Below, piece after piece: positions 16,632 through 26,392 of a stretch of DNA of 64,000 nucleotides; the stretch's first letter is position 1, and the number at the start of each line of letters is the position of its first letter. Location of the stretch: the NCBI RefSeq assembly GCF_026540855.1, contig NZ_JALNUP010000017.1, positions 1 through 64,000 of the forward strand. The letters run 5' to 3'. The stretch is from Sphingomonas sp. GC_Shp_5 (GTDB lineage Bacteria; Pseudomonadota; Alphaproteobacteria; Sphingomonadales; Sphingomonadaceae). The notes under the pieces are model-generated. The model was given only the letters and a program-made list of their open reading frames with translations. It made no database searches and was not told the origin of the DNA. The position numbers and the translations under genes are program-made.

Positions 16632-17519
16632 TCAGTCTTTGCGATGTCGCGCGAAAAACGCCCATAGCGCTTCGTTGTCGACCACCCAGCGGTGCTCTCC
16701 GCCTGGATCAATCCGCGCGACCACCTCGGCACCCGCACGGCAATCGGAATAGCCCTCCTCTATAATCCCACTCATCAGCGTGCGCCGCGGCAGCGCCGAC
16801 TGACATCCGTCAAGCTCGGCCCAGCGTGCCTCCGCGGTGCGCATCGGGTATTGCCAATAACCGGCACCGCCGCCCGCGATCGGATTTGTGGTGTCCTTGC
16901 CGCCGGCAAAGGCGATCACCGGCATCGGCTGCGCCGGCGCGCAACTGGCCGGATCGGGGCGCTGTGGGTCGCTGGCCGAGGGGTTTCCGGCGCGGAGCCC
17001 GACCACGGGGCCGATCGCGGCGAACCGGTCCGCCGCGACGCAGCCGAGCCAAGACGCCATCCGCCCACCGCCCGAAAGACCGGTAGCATAAACGCGCCTG
17101 CGGTCGACACATCCCTGCCCCGAGAACCAGTCGATCGCCGCGGCGAAATAGGCTACATCGTCGGGATCATCACGGCTCGGTACCTTGCCGATTATGGTCG
17201 GAACACCGGGAATGTTCCACACGAAGCCGCGTCCCGCCGCGATGCCGCCATCGGGTGCGACGAGCAGAAAACCATGGCGATCGGCGGTGGCAGCCAAGCC
17301 ACTGTCGGCGAGGATGTCAGTGCCGGTGCCGCCACTGCCGTGCAGCACGAAGACCAAAGGTGCGTCGCCAGCAAAACCGCGCGGCACATGGACCAGCATT
17401 ACGCGTCCGGTTCCGCCGATCGCCACGCGCTCGGTAGTGCCCGCGGCAGGCAGTATGCAGCCGGCAGCGTGTGCCGATGGTGCCAGGAAGGCGGCGAGAA
17501 TCAACGTAGCCAGACGCAT
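16632..17519 (-). CDS. Secreted CE1-like esterase (PHB-depolymerase/LpqC type)
   Basis: A 295-residue protein with a signal peptide (MRLATLILAAFLAPSAHA). The alpha/beta-hydrolase core has VFVLHGSGG (oxyanion His60-Gly), nucleophile Ser149 in ATGLSGGG, and the catalytic His in GGEHRW near the C-terminus. Family members include feruloyl and acetyl-xylan esterases as well as PHB depolymerases. Being next to a sigma/anti-sigma/TonB-receptor/glycosidase locus, it most likely removes ester side groups from plant polysaccharide (inference). In-frame ATG at 17549 is an alternative start. Confidence 0.85.
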   Translation of the reverse strand: MRLATLILAAFLAPSAHAAGCILPAAGTTERVAIGGTGRVMLVHVPRGFAGDAPLVFVLHGSGGTGTDILADSGLAATADRHGFLLVAPDGGIAAGRGFVWNIPGVPTIIGKVPSRDDPDDVAYFAAAIDWFSGQGCVDRRRVYATGLSGGGRMASWLGCVAADRFAAIGPVVGLRAGNPSASDPQRPDPASCAPAQPMPVIAFAGGKDTTNPIAGGGAGYWQYPMRTAEARWAELDGCQSALPRRTLMSGIIEEGYSDCRAGAEVVARIDPGGEHRWVVDNEALWAFFARHRKD

Positions 17520-17649
17520 GGTTAAACCGCGCACATCGCTCTCCGTCATGGCCGATCTGTTGCATCGGACCAGCCCCAGGAGTCTGCGACTGCCAGAGGA
17601 AAACGCGCGCCGCAAGGCGCACGGACGCATTGGCATAACTCAAAAAGAA

Positions 17650-18276
17650 ATGACGTTTTGCGTGACGGAAAACGATCGAACACCGCTCGTACCGAATAAA
17701 GGACGCAGCGTGAGCGCAGAGTGGGGGGCATTGTCGGCGTGGGTCGGGCGGGAAATCCTGCCGCATGAACGCGACTTGCGCCTGTGGCTGCAGCGGCGGT
17801 TCATGTCCGAGAGCGAGGTGGAGGACATCGTGCAGGAATGCTATTGCCGTCTCGCGCAGCTCAGCGATTTCCGCCAGATCGACGAGCCTCGCGCTTATCT
17901 CTTCACGATCGCACGGCGGCTGGCGCAGCACCAGCGCAAGCGGGCCTCGGTCGTCCGGATGGAAGCGCTCGACGATTTCGACGGCATACAAGTCCAGGAC
18001 GACACCCCGGGCCCTGATCGCATTGCCGCCGGGCGCCAAGAACTGCGCCGCGCGCAAGCGGCACTGGCAACGCTGTCCGAGCGCGCGCGGCGCATCTTCA
18101 TCATGCGACGCGTTGACGGCCTTAGCCAGAAGGAAATCGCGGCGAGTCTCGGCGTGAGCGAAGCAGTGGTTGAAAACGACGCCAGCCGCAGCTTGCGCGC
18201 GATCCTCAAGTACATGACCGACCCGGCGCCGAGCGACGTGCCGAACGCAGAGGTACGCCGTGAACGATCGCATTGA
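17650..18276 (+). CDS. ECF-type RNA polymerase sigma factor (FecI-like)
   Basis: Up to 208 residues. Region 2 is LRLWLQRRFMSESEVEDIVQECYCRLAQ with the DxxQE element, and FTIARRLAQHQRK follows. Region 4 is LSERARRIFIMRRVDGLSQKEIAASLGVSEAVVENDASRSL. This is the FecI class. A GTG at 17710 has a better ribosome-binding site (AAAGGA) than the ATG at 17650 and would give 188 residues, so the true start may be there. It overlaps the FecR gene by 17 nt. With FecR and the STN-bearing receptor it should form a cell-surface signalling relay. Confidence 0.9.
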   Translation: MTFCVTENDRTPLVPNKGRSVSAEWGALSAWVGREILPHERDLRLWLQRRFMSESEVEDIVQECYCRLAQLSDFRQIDEPRAYLFTIARRLAQHQRKRASVVRMEALDDFDGIQVQDDTPGPDRIAAGRQELRRAQAALATLSERARRIFIMRRVDGLSQKEIAASLGVSEAVVENDASRSLRAILKYMTDPAPSDVPNAEVRRERSH

Positions 18277-19198
18277 GCAAGAGGCCGCCGCCTGGGCGTT
18301 GCGCCATCCAATCGCTCGGGATGAGCAAGCCGATTTCGAGGCTTGGCTGAAACGCGATCCGCACCACCCCGGCGTGTTGTTGCGCAGCTTGGCAGGGTTA
18401 AGCATAATAGATGAGAGCCTGCAGTCCGACCATCGCTTCGCACCGGCACGGTCATACCGTTTCCCCGCGATCACCCGCCGCTGGATGATGGCGGGCACCG
18501 GCGGTGCCATCGCCGCGACGCTCGCCGGGATGTTCGGCTGGTCCCGGCTCGGCGGCCAATACATCGCGACTAGCCGCGGCGAAATCCGACGGCTGCCGCT
18601 GGCCGACGGATCGGTCGCGACGATCAATACCAGCAGCGAATTGCGCATTATCCTCGCCAGCGACAATCGCCGGATCGAACTCGCGCGTGGGCAAGCCTGG
18701 TTCGAGGTTGCCAAGGATCGGACGCGGCCCTTCGTTGTCGATGCTGGGGTCGCCCAGGTTCGGGCGGTGGGTACGGCCTTTTCGGTCAGTCGCGGCGCTG
18801 ACGGCGTACAAGTCGCCGTCACGGAAGGCACAGTCGCGGCCTGGCCGAGCGATTCCACCGGCGCAATGATTATTCTCGAGGCCGGACAATTCGCCAATTT
18901 CAGCAAGGATGCCGCCTCACCGACGGTCGGGTCTGCGCCGGCGGCGATCGAGCGCACGCTTGCGTGGCGTAGCGGCGATATTTCGCTGGAGAATGAGACG
19001 CTTGCCGAGGCCGTAGCGCAGTTCAACCGCTACAATCGCCAGCAGCTCGTAATCGACAGCCCGGACTTGGCGAACGAACGCCTTGTCGGCCTGTTCAAGA
19101 TTGACAAGCCCGCGAACTTCGCCGCGATGGTCAGCGCTTCGCTCGATGCGGACGTAGTCGAGAGCGGAGACCAAATCCGCCTGGTACGAAAAAATTGA
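18260..19198 (+). CDS. FecR domain anti-sigma factor
   Basis: A 312-residue protein. The N-terminal DUF4880-type segment (EAAAWALRHPIARDEQADFEAWLKRDPHH) contacts the sigma factor. A single membrane segment lies near residues 74-92 (WMMAGTGGAIAATLAGMFG). The periplasmic FecR domain starts at ATSRGEIRRLPLADGSVATINTSSEL, and the C-terminal part ALAEAVAQFNRYNRQQL resembles the STN-like fold that meets the receptor. It transmits the receptor signal through the inner membrane. Its start lies inside the sigma gene. Confidence 0.92.
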   Translation: MNDRIEQEAAAWALRHPIARDEQADFEAWLKRDPHHPGVLLRSLAGLSIIDESLQSDHRFAPARSYRFPAITRRWMMAGTGGAIAATLAGMFGWSRLGGQYIATSRGEIRRLPLADGSVATINTSSELRIILASDNRRIELARGQAWFEVAKDRTRPFVVDAGVAQVRAVGTAFSVSRGADGVQVAVTEGTVAAWPSDSTGAMIILEAGQFANFSKDAASPTVGSAPAAIERTLAWRSGDISLENETLAEAVAQFNRYNRQQLVIDSPDLANERLVGLFKIDKPANFAAMVSASLDADVVESGDQIRLVRKN

Positions 19199-19287
19199 TC
19201 CGGAGCTGACGGAAGCGCCGCCGATCGCTCTCGTATCATCCGAGAGCGTCATTTTAGGCGCCGTCAAAACCCAGGGGGGATCTCTGA

Positions 19288-22200
19288 ATGAGCCGTGTTC
19301 CTACGTATCTGCTTGCCACCGTCGCGATCCTCTGCAGCACAGCGCCCGCCGCGGCCGCCACTGCGCAAGTGCGGCGCTTTGATATTCCAGCGCAGCCCGC
19401 AAGCTCAGGTATTCCCCTGTTCGCACGTCAGGCCGGAATTGAAATCGCCGTTTCCAGTGCGCTGGTCGACGGCGTATCAGTCAACCGGGTTCAAGGTACG
19501 ATGGACGCAGCGACGGGACTGCGCACATTGCTGCTAGGAACCGACCTCGAACCGGTCATCACAGGCTCGAGCGTCGTTTTGCGCCGTCGATCCGTCCAGG
19601 ACCGCAAAGGCGTTGCAAATACCCCTGACGCCACGCCCGTCGGCACCGACGCTTCCCAATCGCTAGACCCGTCGACGACCGATGACGCAGCGCAAGATAT
19701 TGTCGTCACGGGTATCCGCAGCTCGCTCCAGGCTGCCGCCGCCATCAAGCGCAATTCCGATCAGATCGTCGACGCGATCGTCGCGCAGGATATCGGCAAA
19801 TTCCCCGATCCCACCGTCGCTTCGGCGCTACAGCGCATTCCCGGCGTGCAGGTGTCGGTCGGCGACAATAACGAGATTGTAAACCCGCTGATCCGCGGTC
19901 TTGCCGACATCGAGACGACGCTCAATGGCCGCGAAGTGTTCACCGGCGAAGGACGCGGCTTCTCGTTCCAGGATATACCCGCCGAGGCGCTCGCCGGTGC
20001 ACAGGTCTACAAGAACAACAGCGCTAATATGATCGAGGGCGGCGTCGCCGGTTCGATCAACTTGGACCTACACCGCCCGTTCGATTTCAAGGGGTTCACC
20101 TTGGCGGGCGGCATCAAGAATACGCTGTCGACAAATCTCAACAAGTCATATCCGTCGGCCAGCCTGCTGGTGGCGGATCATTTTAATACTGGAATTGGCG
20201 AGATAGGGTTTCTGGTCAGTGGCTCCTACGCCAAGTCGGATTTTGATCGCCCGATCGCTTATGCCGGAGCGTTGCGTTCGGGCAATGCGGGACCAGCCGG
20301 CGCGGCTGGCGCACTGATCCCTAACACCGTGGGCGGCGTGGAGCAGTTCGGCACCTATTCGCGTCCGCAGCTGAACGGTTCCGTGCAGTGGCAGGCCTCA
20401 CCCGACCTGCAGGTCTATGCCGACATGCTTTGGGCCGGCTACCGTAACAGATCGTCAACCTCATATTTTGCTAACAGCGCCTACGCTGCCTCACAAATCA
20501 CCAATCTGCAGGTCGGGAGCGATTGCGGTAATTATCTTGTCAACAGCTCGGGTTACCACGGTTCGACGACTGATCCCAAGTCCACCGTGCAGAACCTGTG
20601 TAAAGCAACCTCCTATACTGCGCTAAACACCACCGCCTTCAGCAGCGACCAGGCACATCAGCAACGCACGGACGACTATATCTACGGTGGCGGTGTGAAA
20701 TACGACCACGGCCGCTTCCACGCAAATCTCGATGTTTCGGGCGAGCAATCGACCTATATCTCGAAGACGTTCATCATCGACATCGGCAAGCGAGTGCCAG
20801 TGCTCAATGCAGATTTAAACGATAATGAGGGCGTAAGCTTCAATACTCCGGGCAATCCGTTCAGCGATTCCACCGGCTTTTTCTTCACCGATGGCCTGAG
20901 TGAGGATCGCCTCAAGTCCACCGGAAGGCTGTTTTCGACCAAGCTCGACACGCGCTACGAAGTCGGCGGCATTTTGAAGGAAATCCAGATCGGCGCCCGC
21001 TTTGCGCGGCGCATCGGCCAGTATCAGGAAGTCGTCGTCAACCCCACCGCCCCGGGTGGGCCGCTGGTCACGCCGGTCGACGGCCAAGGGCTTCCCGCCA
21101 ATTTCCTTCAGGCGGTCCCGGGCGTGCCACGGATCAATGGCGGCACCCCTTGGCTGCAACCCGGCATCGATATGCTGCTCGATCCTACGGTTGAAAACCA
21201 ACTGCTCCAGCTGTTCGGTGTCGCGCAAGGCGACCAGCCGTATGACCCCAAGCGCAGCTTCCGCGCCAAGGAAGAGACCTATTCAGGCTATGCGCAGGGC
21301 AAGTACGCGGTGGAGTTCGGCGGCCCCGTGAAGCTCGACGGCCTGTTCGGGATTCGCATCACCCGCACCGATCGGGACATTTCCGGTACCGGCGCGGTGG
21401 TGAACCCTGACGGCACGACCACGCTCGTCCCGGTCGCACGGAGCACCAGCGACACCGATTTTCTGCCCAATTTCAGTGCGCGATTGGAGTTCGGCGGTGG
21501 CCTGCAGCTGCGCGCCAGCTATGCGAAGACGCTCTCGCGCCCGGATTTCGCGTCGCTCAATCCTGGCCTGAATTATGCGGTATCGACTAACCCGAATGTT
21601 GAGGCAGCCGGATCCCAGGGCAATCCCGATCTGAAGCCGCAGAAGGCGAACGAATATGACGCCACAGCCGAATATTATTTCGGAAAGTCGAATTACGTTT
21701 CGGTCGGCATCTATCTAAAGGACATCACCAACCGCGTGATCACCGCGGCGAGCACCGAAACCATCGGCGGCTTCACCTATCAGATTTCGCGGCCGCGCAA
21801 CCTCGGTTCGGCGACCCTGAAGGGTGTCGAGGCGGCCAGCCAATATTTCTTCGATTTCCTGCCTGGGCCGTTCTCCGGCATCGGCGCCTTCGCCAATTTC
21901 ACGCTCGCCGACTCCGAGGTGACGACCAAGACCGATCCGCTTTACGGCCGGCCGCTGCTTGGCGTGTCCAAGTACAACTACAACGTCGGCTTTATCTATG
22001 AAAAATACGGTGCATCGTTCCGCATGGCCTATAATTACCGTTCGACCTACTTCGACGGTGATAACACCACGACGACGAGTATCCGCCCGGTCGATGCGGG
22101 TGAGTTCCTCAACGGCGTGCGAGCGGCGGGCCGGCTGGATTTCAGCCTCAACTATGACGTGTCGCCCAACTTCACGCTAACGGTCGACGGTACGAACATC

Positions 22201-22302
22201 ACCCGGACGCCATATCGCAGCTTCTATGCTGATTCGGATAGTGTGCACGACTATCGGTTCGACGACACGACCTATTCGATCGGTGCACGTTTCCGCTTCT
22301 AA
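19288..22302 (+). CDS. STN-domain TonB-dependent receptor for carbohydrate
   Basis: A 1004-residue outer-membrane receptor. It has a signal peptide (1-24), an STN signalling domain (about 27-100, RRFDIPAQPASSGIPLFAR), a TonB-box-like DIVVTGIR at about 137, a plug domain (DIGKFPDPTVASALQRIPGVQV; VYKNNSANMIEGGVAGSINL) and a long beta-barrel ending in the outer-membrane signal GARFRF. NPDLKPQKANEYD in the barrel is typical. Plug and barrel resemble the carbohydrate-transporting receptors of sphingomonads and xanthomonads. The STN domain plus FecI/FecR upstream means that substrate binding should activate the locus. Confidence 0.93.
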   Translation: MSRVPTYLLATVAILCSTAPAAAATAQVRRFDIPAQPASSGIPLFARQAGIEIAVSSALVDGVSVNRVQGTMDAATGLRTLLLGTDLEPVITGSSVVLRRRSVQDRKGVANTPDATPVGTDASQSLDPSTTDDAAQDIVVTGIRSSLQAAAAIKRNSDQIVDAIVAQDIGKFPDPTVASALQRIPGVQVSVGDNNEIVNPLIRGLADIETTLNGREVFTGEGRGFSFQDIPAEALAGAQVYKNNSANMIEGGVAGSINLDLHRPFDFKGFTLAGGIKNTLSTNLNKSYPSASLLVADHFNTGIGEIGFLVSGSYAKSDFDRPIAYAGALRSGNAGPAGAAGALIPNTVGGVEQFGTYSRPQLNGSVQWQASPDLQVYADMLWAGYRNRSSTSYFANSAYAASQITNLQVGSDCGNYLVNSSGYHGSTTDPKSTVQNLCKATSYTALNTTAFSSDQAHQQRTDDYIYGGGVKYDHGRFHANLDVSGEQSTYISKTFIIDIGKRVPVLNADLNDNEGVSFNTPGNPFSDSTGFFFTDGLSEDRLKSTGRLFSTKLDTRYEVGGILKEIQIGARFARRIGQYQEVVVNPTAPGGPLVTPVDGQGLPANFLQAVPGVPRINGGTPWLQPGIDMLLDPTVENQLLQLFGVAQGDQPYDPKRSFRAKEETYSGYAQGKYAVEFGGPVKLDGLFGIRITRTDRDISGTGAVVNPDGTTTLVPVARSTSDTDFLPNFSARLEFGGGLQLRASYAKTLSRPDFASLNPGLNYAVSTNPNVEAAGSQGNPDLKPQKANEYDATAEYYFGKSNYVSVGIYLKDITNRVITAASTETIGGFTYQISRPRNLGSATLKGVEAASQYFFDFLPGPFSGIGAFANFTLADSEVTTKTDPLYGRPLLGVSKYNYNVGFIYEKYGASFRMAYNYRSTYFDGDNTTTTSIRPVDAGEFLNGVRAAGRLDFSLNYDVSPNFTLTVDGTNITRTPYRSFYADSDSVHDYRFDDTTYSIGARFRF

Positions 22303-22357
22303 TACCTTGATCGCGCGGGTCGCAGTCCCGGCCCGCGCACGCTTTGGGAGTGGATCG

Positions 22358-23500
22358 ATGAAAACCCTGGTTCTGGCCTTGGCCGCGAGCGCCACAGCGC
22401 TGCTGGCGCAGACCGCGCATGCCGCCGATGCGAAGCGATCGACCTTCGGCACACTGCCCGACGGGCGTGACGTTCCTGCAGTGACCCTCACCAATCGCCA
22501 TGGCGTCTCGGCGACGATCATCGCCTATGGCGCCTCGCTGCAATCTTTGCTGCTACCTGATCGCGCCGGTACCCGCGCCGATGTCGTGCTCGGCTATGCC
22601 GATCTCGCGCACTATCTCTCCAAGCCGCAGTATTTCGGCGCCACCGTTGGGCGCTTCGCCAATCGCCTCGCGCGCGGTCGCTTCGACCTTGAAGGCAAGC
22701 ACTATCAGACACCAGTTAATGACGGCGCCAATGCGCTGCACGGTGGCACCGTCGGCTTCGACAAGGTGTTGTGGCAAGTCGCCGAGGTCAAAAACGGCCC
22801 GACGGCCTCGCTCCGGTTGCACTATACCAGCCGCGATGGCGAGATGGGGTATCCCGGCACGCTGAGCGTCGATGCAATCTATTCGCTCGACGAACAGGAT
22901 CAGCTCACGATCGAGTATCGCGCTACCACCGACCGGGCGACGATCGTCAACATCACCAACCACAGCTATTGGAACCTGCCGGGCGAAGGCTCAAGCAATG
23001 GCGCGATGAGCACGCGCATCACGATTCCGGCCGAAAGTTATTTGCCGACCGATGCCGGTGCGATCCCGACTGGGGAGCGCAAGCTCGTTGCCGGCACCGC
23101 TTTCGATTTCCGCTCGGCCCGTGCAATCGGCGAGCGCGTCCGTGACGCGCGCGACCAGCAGATCGTGTTCGCGCGCGGTTATGACCATAATTGGATCGTC
23201 GGTCGCAGCGTGACGCCCGAGCAGCATCTGATGGCCAAGGCGAGCGATCCGAGCTCGGGCCGCGGCTTCGAACTGTGGTCGAACCAGCCGGGACTGCAAT
23301 TCTATTCGGGCAATTTTCTCGACGGCACGAGTTCGGGCAAAGCCGGCAAAGTGTATCGCGAGGGTGATGCGTTCGTGGTGGAGCCGCAGATCTTCCCTGA
23401 CACGCCCAACCAGCCGGCGTTCGGCTCGGCGCGGTTATCGCCGGGTCAGACCTATCGCAACATAATGACTTATCGCCTGACTACCGGTCAAACGCGCTAA
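22358..23500 (+). CDS. Secreted aldose 1-epimerase (mutarotase)
   Basis: A 380-residue protein with a signal peptide (MKTLVLALAASATALLAQTAHA). Key residues of the galactose mutarotase family are visible: NALHGG (His128), NITNHSYWNL (His202, acid) and VVEPQIFPDTPNQ (Glu342, base). It interconverts alpha and beta anomers of free sugars, here in the periplasm or outside. The start at 22358 is supported by GGGAG and by the signal peptide. It lies between the TonB receptor and the glycosidase, all on the plus strand. Confidence 0.93.
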   Translation: MKTLVLALAASATALLAQTAHAADAKRSTFGTLPDGRDVPAVTLTNRHGVSATIIAYGASLQSLLLPDRAGTRADVVLGYADLAHYLSKPQYFGATVGRFANRLARGRFDLEGKHYQTPVNDGANALHGGTVGFDKVLWQVAEVKNGPTASLRLHYTSRDGEMGYPGTLSVDAIYSLDEQDQLTIEYRATTDRATIVNITNHSYWNLPGEGSSNGAMSTRITIPAESYLPTDAGAIPTGERKLVAGTAFDFRSARAIGERVRDARDQQIVFARGYDHNWIVGRSVTPEQHLMAKASDPSSGRGFELWSNQPGLQFYSGNFLDGTSSGKAGKVYREGDAFVVEPQIFPDTPNQPAFGSARLSPGQTYRNIMTYRLTTGQTR

Positions 23501-23520
23501 AGACAGAGTTAGGAACTTCT

Positions 23521-24663
23521 ATGATCCGTCGCATGATGTTGCTCGCTGCCACGAGCCTTGCCGTCCTCGCTCAGCCCGCCCAGGCGCGCGAGCAGTGGAC
23601 TAAGGCCGAGGCCAATCGCTGGGGCAGCGCGCAGCCATGGCAGGTGGGGTCTAATTACACCCCTGCCACCGCGATCAACCAATTAGAGATGTGGCAGGCC
23701 GACAGCTTCGATCCCCTCACGATCGACAAGGAGCTCGGCTGGGCCGAGCGCCTCCACATGACGACGATGCGGGTGTTCCTGCACAACATGCTGTGGGAGC
23801 AGGACGCTGCCGGCTTCAAGCAGCGCATCAACGCTTTCCTTACGATCGCCGCCAAGCACCACATTAAGCCGGTGTTCGTACTGTTCGACAGCTGCTGGGA
23901 CCCCGATCCCAAGCTCGGCCCGCAGCGTCCACCTATCCCGGGCGTCCACAATTCCGGCTGGGTACAGAGCCCCGGCGCAACACGGCTGGCCGATCCGAGC
24001 CAATATCCCAAGCTCGAAGCCTATGTGAAGGACATCGTTGGCAGCTTCGCGAAGGACGATCGCATCCTCGCTTGGGATGTGTGGAACGAGCCCAACAATC
24101 CTGGCGACGGTCTTTATCCCGAGACGCCCGGCAAAACCAAGCTCGTCGCTGGCCTGCTCGACCAAGTGTTCACGTGGGCGGAACAGCAGGATCCGACCCA
24201 GCCGCTGACCAGCGGCGTGTGGATCGGCGATCATTGGGATCAGGCCACGACGCTCGACCCGGTCGAGCGCACCCAGCTATCTCGCTCCGACATTATGACC
24301 TTCCACGATTACAGCTGGCCTGAAACCTTCGTGAAGCGTGCGCGCCAGATGCTGAGCTTCGGGCGACCGGTGATCTGCACTGAATTCATGGCCCGCGGCG
24401 CTGGCTCGACCTTCGACGGCAGCCTGCCGATTGGCAAGAAACTCGGGATCGGCATGATCAACTGGGGGTTCGTCGACGGCAGGACCCAGACCCGGCTGCC
24501 ATGGGACAGCTGGAAGAAGCCGTACGTTTATGAAGAGCCAACGGTGTGGTTCCACGAAGTGCTGCGTGCCGACGGCACGCCCTATCGCAAGGCAGAGACC
24601 GACCTGATCAAGCGCCTCGCCACGGCACCAAAAGGCGTGGTGCCGCCTGCCCCGCTGCCATAA
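23521..24663 (+). CDS. Secreted GH5-like cellulase-superfamily glycoside hydrolase
   Basis: A 380-residue TIM-barrel enzyme with a signal peptide ending AQPAQA. The acid/base is Glu190 in WDVWNEPNN and the nucleophile Glu288 in VICTEFMARG, the clan GH-A pattern; FHDYSW carries the conserved His. Homologues are commonly named 1,4-beta-xylanase, but the exact GH5 subfamily and linkage cannot be told from reading. Placed 20 nt after the mutarotase gene, so same operon. With the GH43 enzyme it suggests a hemicellulose or arabinose-containing substrate. Confidence 0.85.
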   Translation: MIRRMMLLAATSLAVLAQPAQAREQWTKAEANRWGSAQPWQVGSNYTPATAINQLEMWQADSFDPLTIDKELGWAERLHMTTMRVFLHNMLWEQDAAGFKQRINAFLTIAAKHHIKPVFVLFDSCWDPDPKLGPQRPPIPGVHNSGWVQSPGATRLADPSQYPKLEAYVKDIVGSFAKDDRILAWDVWNEPNNPGDGLYPETPGKTKLVAGLLDQVFTWAEQQDPTQPLTSGVWIGDHWDQATTLDPVERTQLSRSDIMTFHDYSWPETFVKRARQMLSFGRPVICTEFMARGAGSTFDGSLPIGKKLGIGMINWGFVDGRTQTRLPWDSWKKPYVYEEPTVWFHEVLRADGTPYRKAETDLIKRLATAPKGVVPPAPLP

Positions 24664-24688
24664 CGCGCCCGTTTAGGGCGGCTCGCGT

Positions 24689-25702
24689 TTACTCGGGCTC
24701 ATCGAGTGCTACGCCCAATCCTACCGGAGCGGGAATGCGGGGCGCTCCGTCCCGCCCCCAAGTCAAACGCTGAATCCGCGGCGAGCGCTGCGGCCCGCAT
24801 CGCATCCCCGCCGCCGGATTGGCGTGATAAACAATCCACGTTTCGCCCTTTGGCGTGGTGAAGAAGCCATTGTGCCCCGGTGCGAATACTTGCGCCTTGG
24901 CCGAACTGGCCAGCACAGGCTTCGGGCGTTTGGTCCACACCGCAGGATCGAGCGGGTCGCTCCCTGACGCGGCATGCAGCATGCCCAGCGCGTAGCCGTC
25001 CGACCAACACGCGCTGCCGGAGTACGTCAGAAACAGGTCGCCCTTGGGACCGCCGAGGAACTCGGGCCCCTCAAGGATCTGGCGCCCGCCTTGGCGTTCC
25101 CACGGCTGGTCGGGCCGGGCGATGATCGTTTCCGGGCCACTCAACGTCACCGGATCGCGCATTGCAACGATCGCAATGTCGCTGTCCGCGCCGACATAGG
25201 GCGAATATACGAAATAGCGCTTGCCACCGTAAGCGAAGGTCGTGCCGTCGATCCCGGGCCGCGCGGTCGCTAGCCGGCCCCGATCGATCCAGTCGCCCGT
25301 CGTCGGGTCGGTCGCGGCGTTCTCCAGCACGAAGATGCCGCGGTGCGCGTCGTCGTCATGCCCGGTCTCGGCGGCGGTGTAATAGATGTACCAGCGGCCA
25401 TTGATATGGTGCAGTTCGGGCGCCCAGATCGAAACGCCGTTGGCGGCCGGTTGCGACGGACGCCACACCACCCGGTGCTCGGCGTGCGCGAGGTCGGTGA
25501 CGTCGCGTGTCTTCCAAATCTCCAGGCCGCGGCCGGTTGTATGCATATGATAATACACGTCGCCATCACGAACGATCCATGGGTCCGCGCCCGATGGCAG
25601 CAGTGGATTGTGGAAACGACCGGCCAAGCGCGCCGGCAAGCTTTGCCCGGTCCCGAGCACCGTCGATGCCAGCAGCAGTACGATGATAGTTCTGGCGTTC
25701 AC
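24689..25702 (-). CDS. Secreted GH43 glycosidase (arabinofuranosidase/arabinanase type)
   Basis: A 337-residue five-bladed propeller with a short signal peptide. The catalytic base Asp40 is in NPLLPSGADPWIV, the pKa-modulating Asp152 in PGIDGTTF, and the acid Glu is in ILEGPEF (about 211). IWAPELHHINGRWYIYYTA is a GH43 hallmark. NPLLPSGADPW with YYHMHTTGRG is the pattern seen in exo-acting arabinan enzymes, but the subfamily is inference. It converges with the GH5-like gene (25 nt between stop codons), so it closes the locus from the other side under its own promoter. Confidence 0.88.
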   Translation of the reverse strand: MNARTIIVLLLASTVLGTGQSLPARLAGRFHNPLLPSGADPWIVRDGDVYYHMHTTGRGLEIWKTRDVTDLAHAEHRVVWRPSQPAANGVSIWAPELHHINGRWYIYYTAAETGHDDDAHRGIFVLENAATDPTTGDWIDRGRLATARPGIDGTTFAYGGKRYFVYSPYVGADSDIAIVAMRDPVTLSGPETIIARPDQPWERQGGRQILEGPEFLGGPKGDLFLTYSGSACWSDGYALGMLHAASGSDPLDPAVWTKRPKPVLASSAKAQVFAPGHNGFFTTPKGETWIVYHANPAAGMRCGPQRSPRIQRLTWGRDGAPRIPAPVGLGVALDEPE

Positions 25703-26392
25703 TTGTTTTCTCCGCTGTTACGGCAACAGTGCGCCCCCACACCTCGGAACCTTCGCTATAGCTGCTTCATCGCCAACAGAATAACGCCAAGTCTTCTACC
25801 ATCGCGAAGCGAAATCGGTTTTGATGAGAAACGCCATTATGGTGGATATCGCAGACGGATAGTTAGCTCGATTCGCCTCAAACGCAGTCGACTTCCCTCT
25901 GTTACTGTCGCCAAGAGGAATCGTGTTATTCAAAAGTGGAGTTCGGCAAAGTGAATCTAGCTAAGATTGTCGATGTGCTCGAACAACGCGCACGCTGCCC
26001 CCCTCAGGTCGCCGTACTTCGTTCAACCCTATATCCTCGACCGAGCCAGCACCGAATACATAGTTCCGCAGAATTGCTCTTTTTGCGTCAATTTCAACGA
26101 TTTTCTCCGAGCAGGAGCAGAAACATCTGAGAGCTCCGCCGGGCTGTTTCTTTCCAATCCCCGACAGCCATTCATCGAATAGCGACGATTGCAAAGCCCC
26201 GCCGAACCATCTGTGGTTTTCACGCGGCTACAGGAACGGCCTGTGCGTCCCAGCACGGCGCAGGCCGCCTCAAAAGAGATCGAGTTTCGAGAATAGCTGG
26301 TCATTATCGAAACCCGCCGCCTTTCCGAAAACCGACGAAGGAGAAGTCTGATCCTTTGAGCGTTGTGATGGCATACACAGGGATAGATTCCG
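25703..26392. other. 690-nt stretch without a supported gene
   Basis: This region has lower GC than its surroundings and only short open frames with no recognisable domain. It holds the promoter of the GH43 gene (near 25710-25800) and the leader of the small gene at 26393. Nothing repetitive or RNA-like was seen. Confidence 0.5.

Noticed and set aside
17317..19026. Open frame of 569 residues on the minus strand
   Set aside because: Antisense to the sigma and FecR genes, whose domains are clear.
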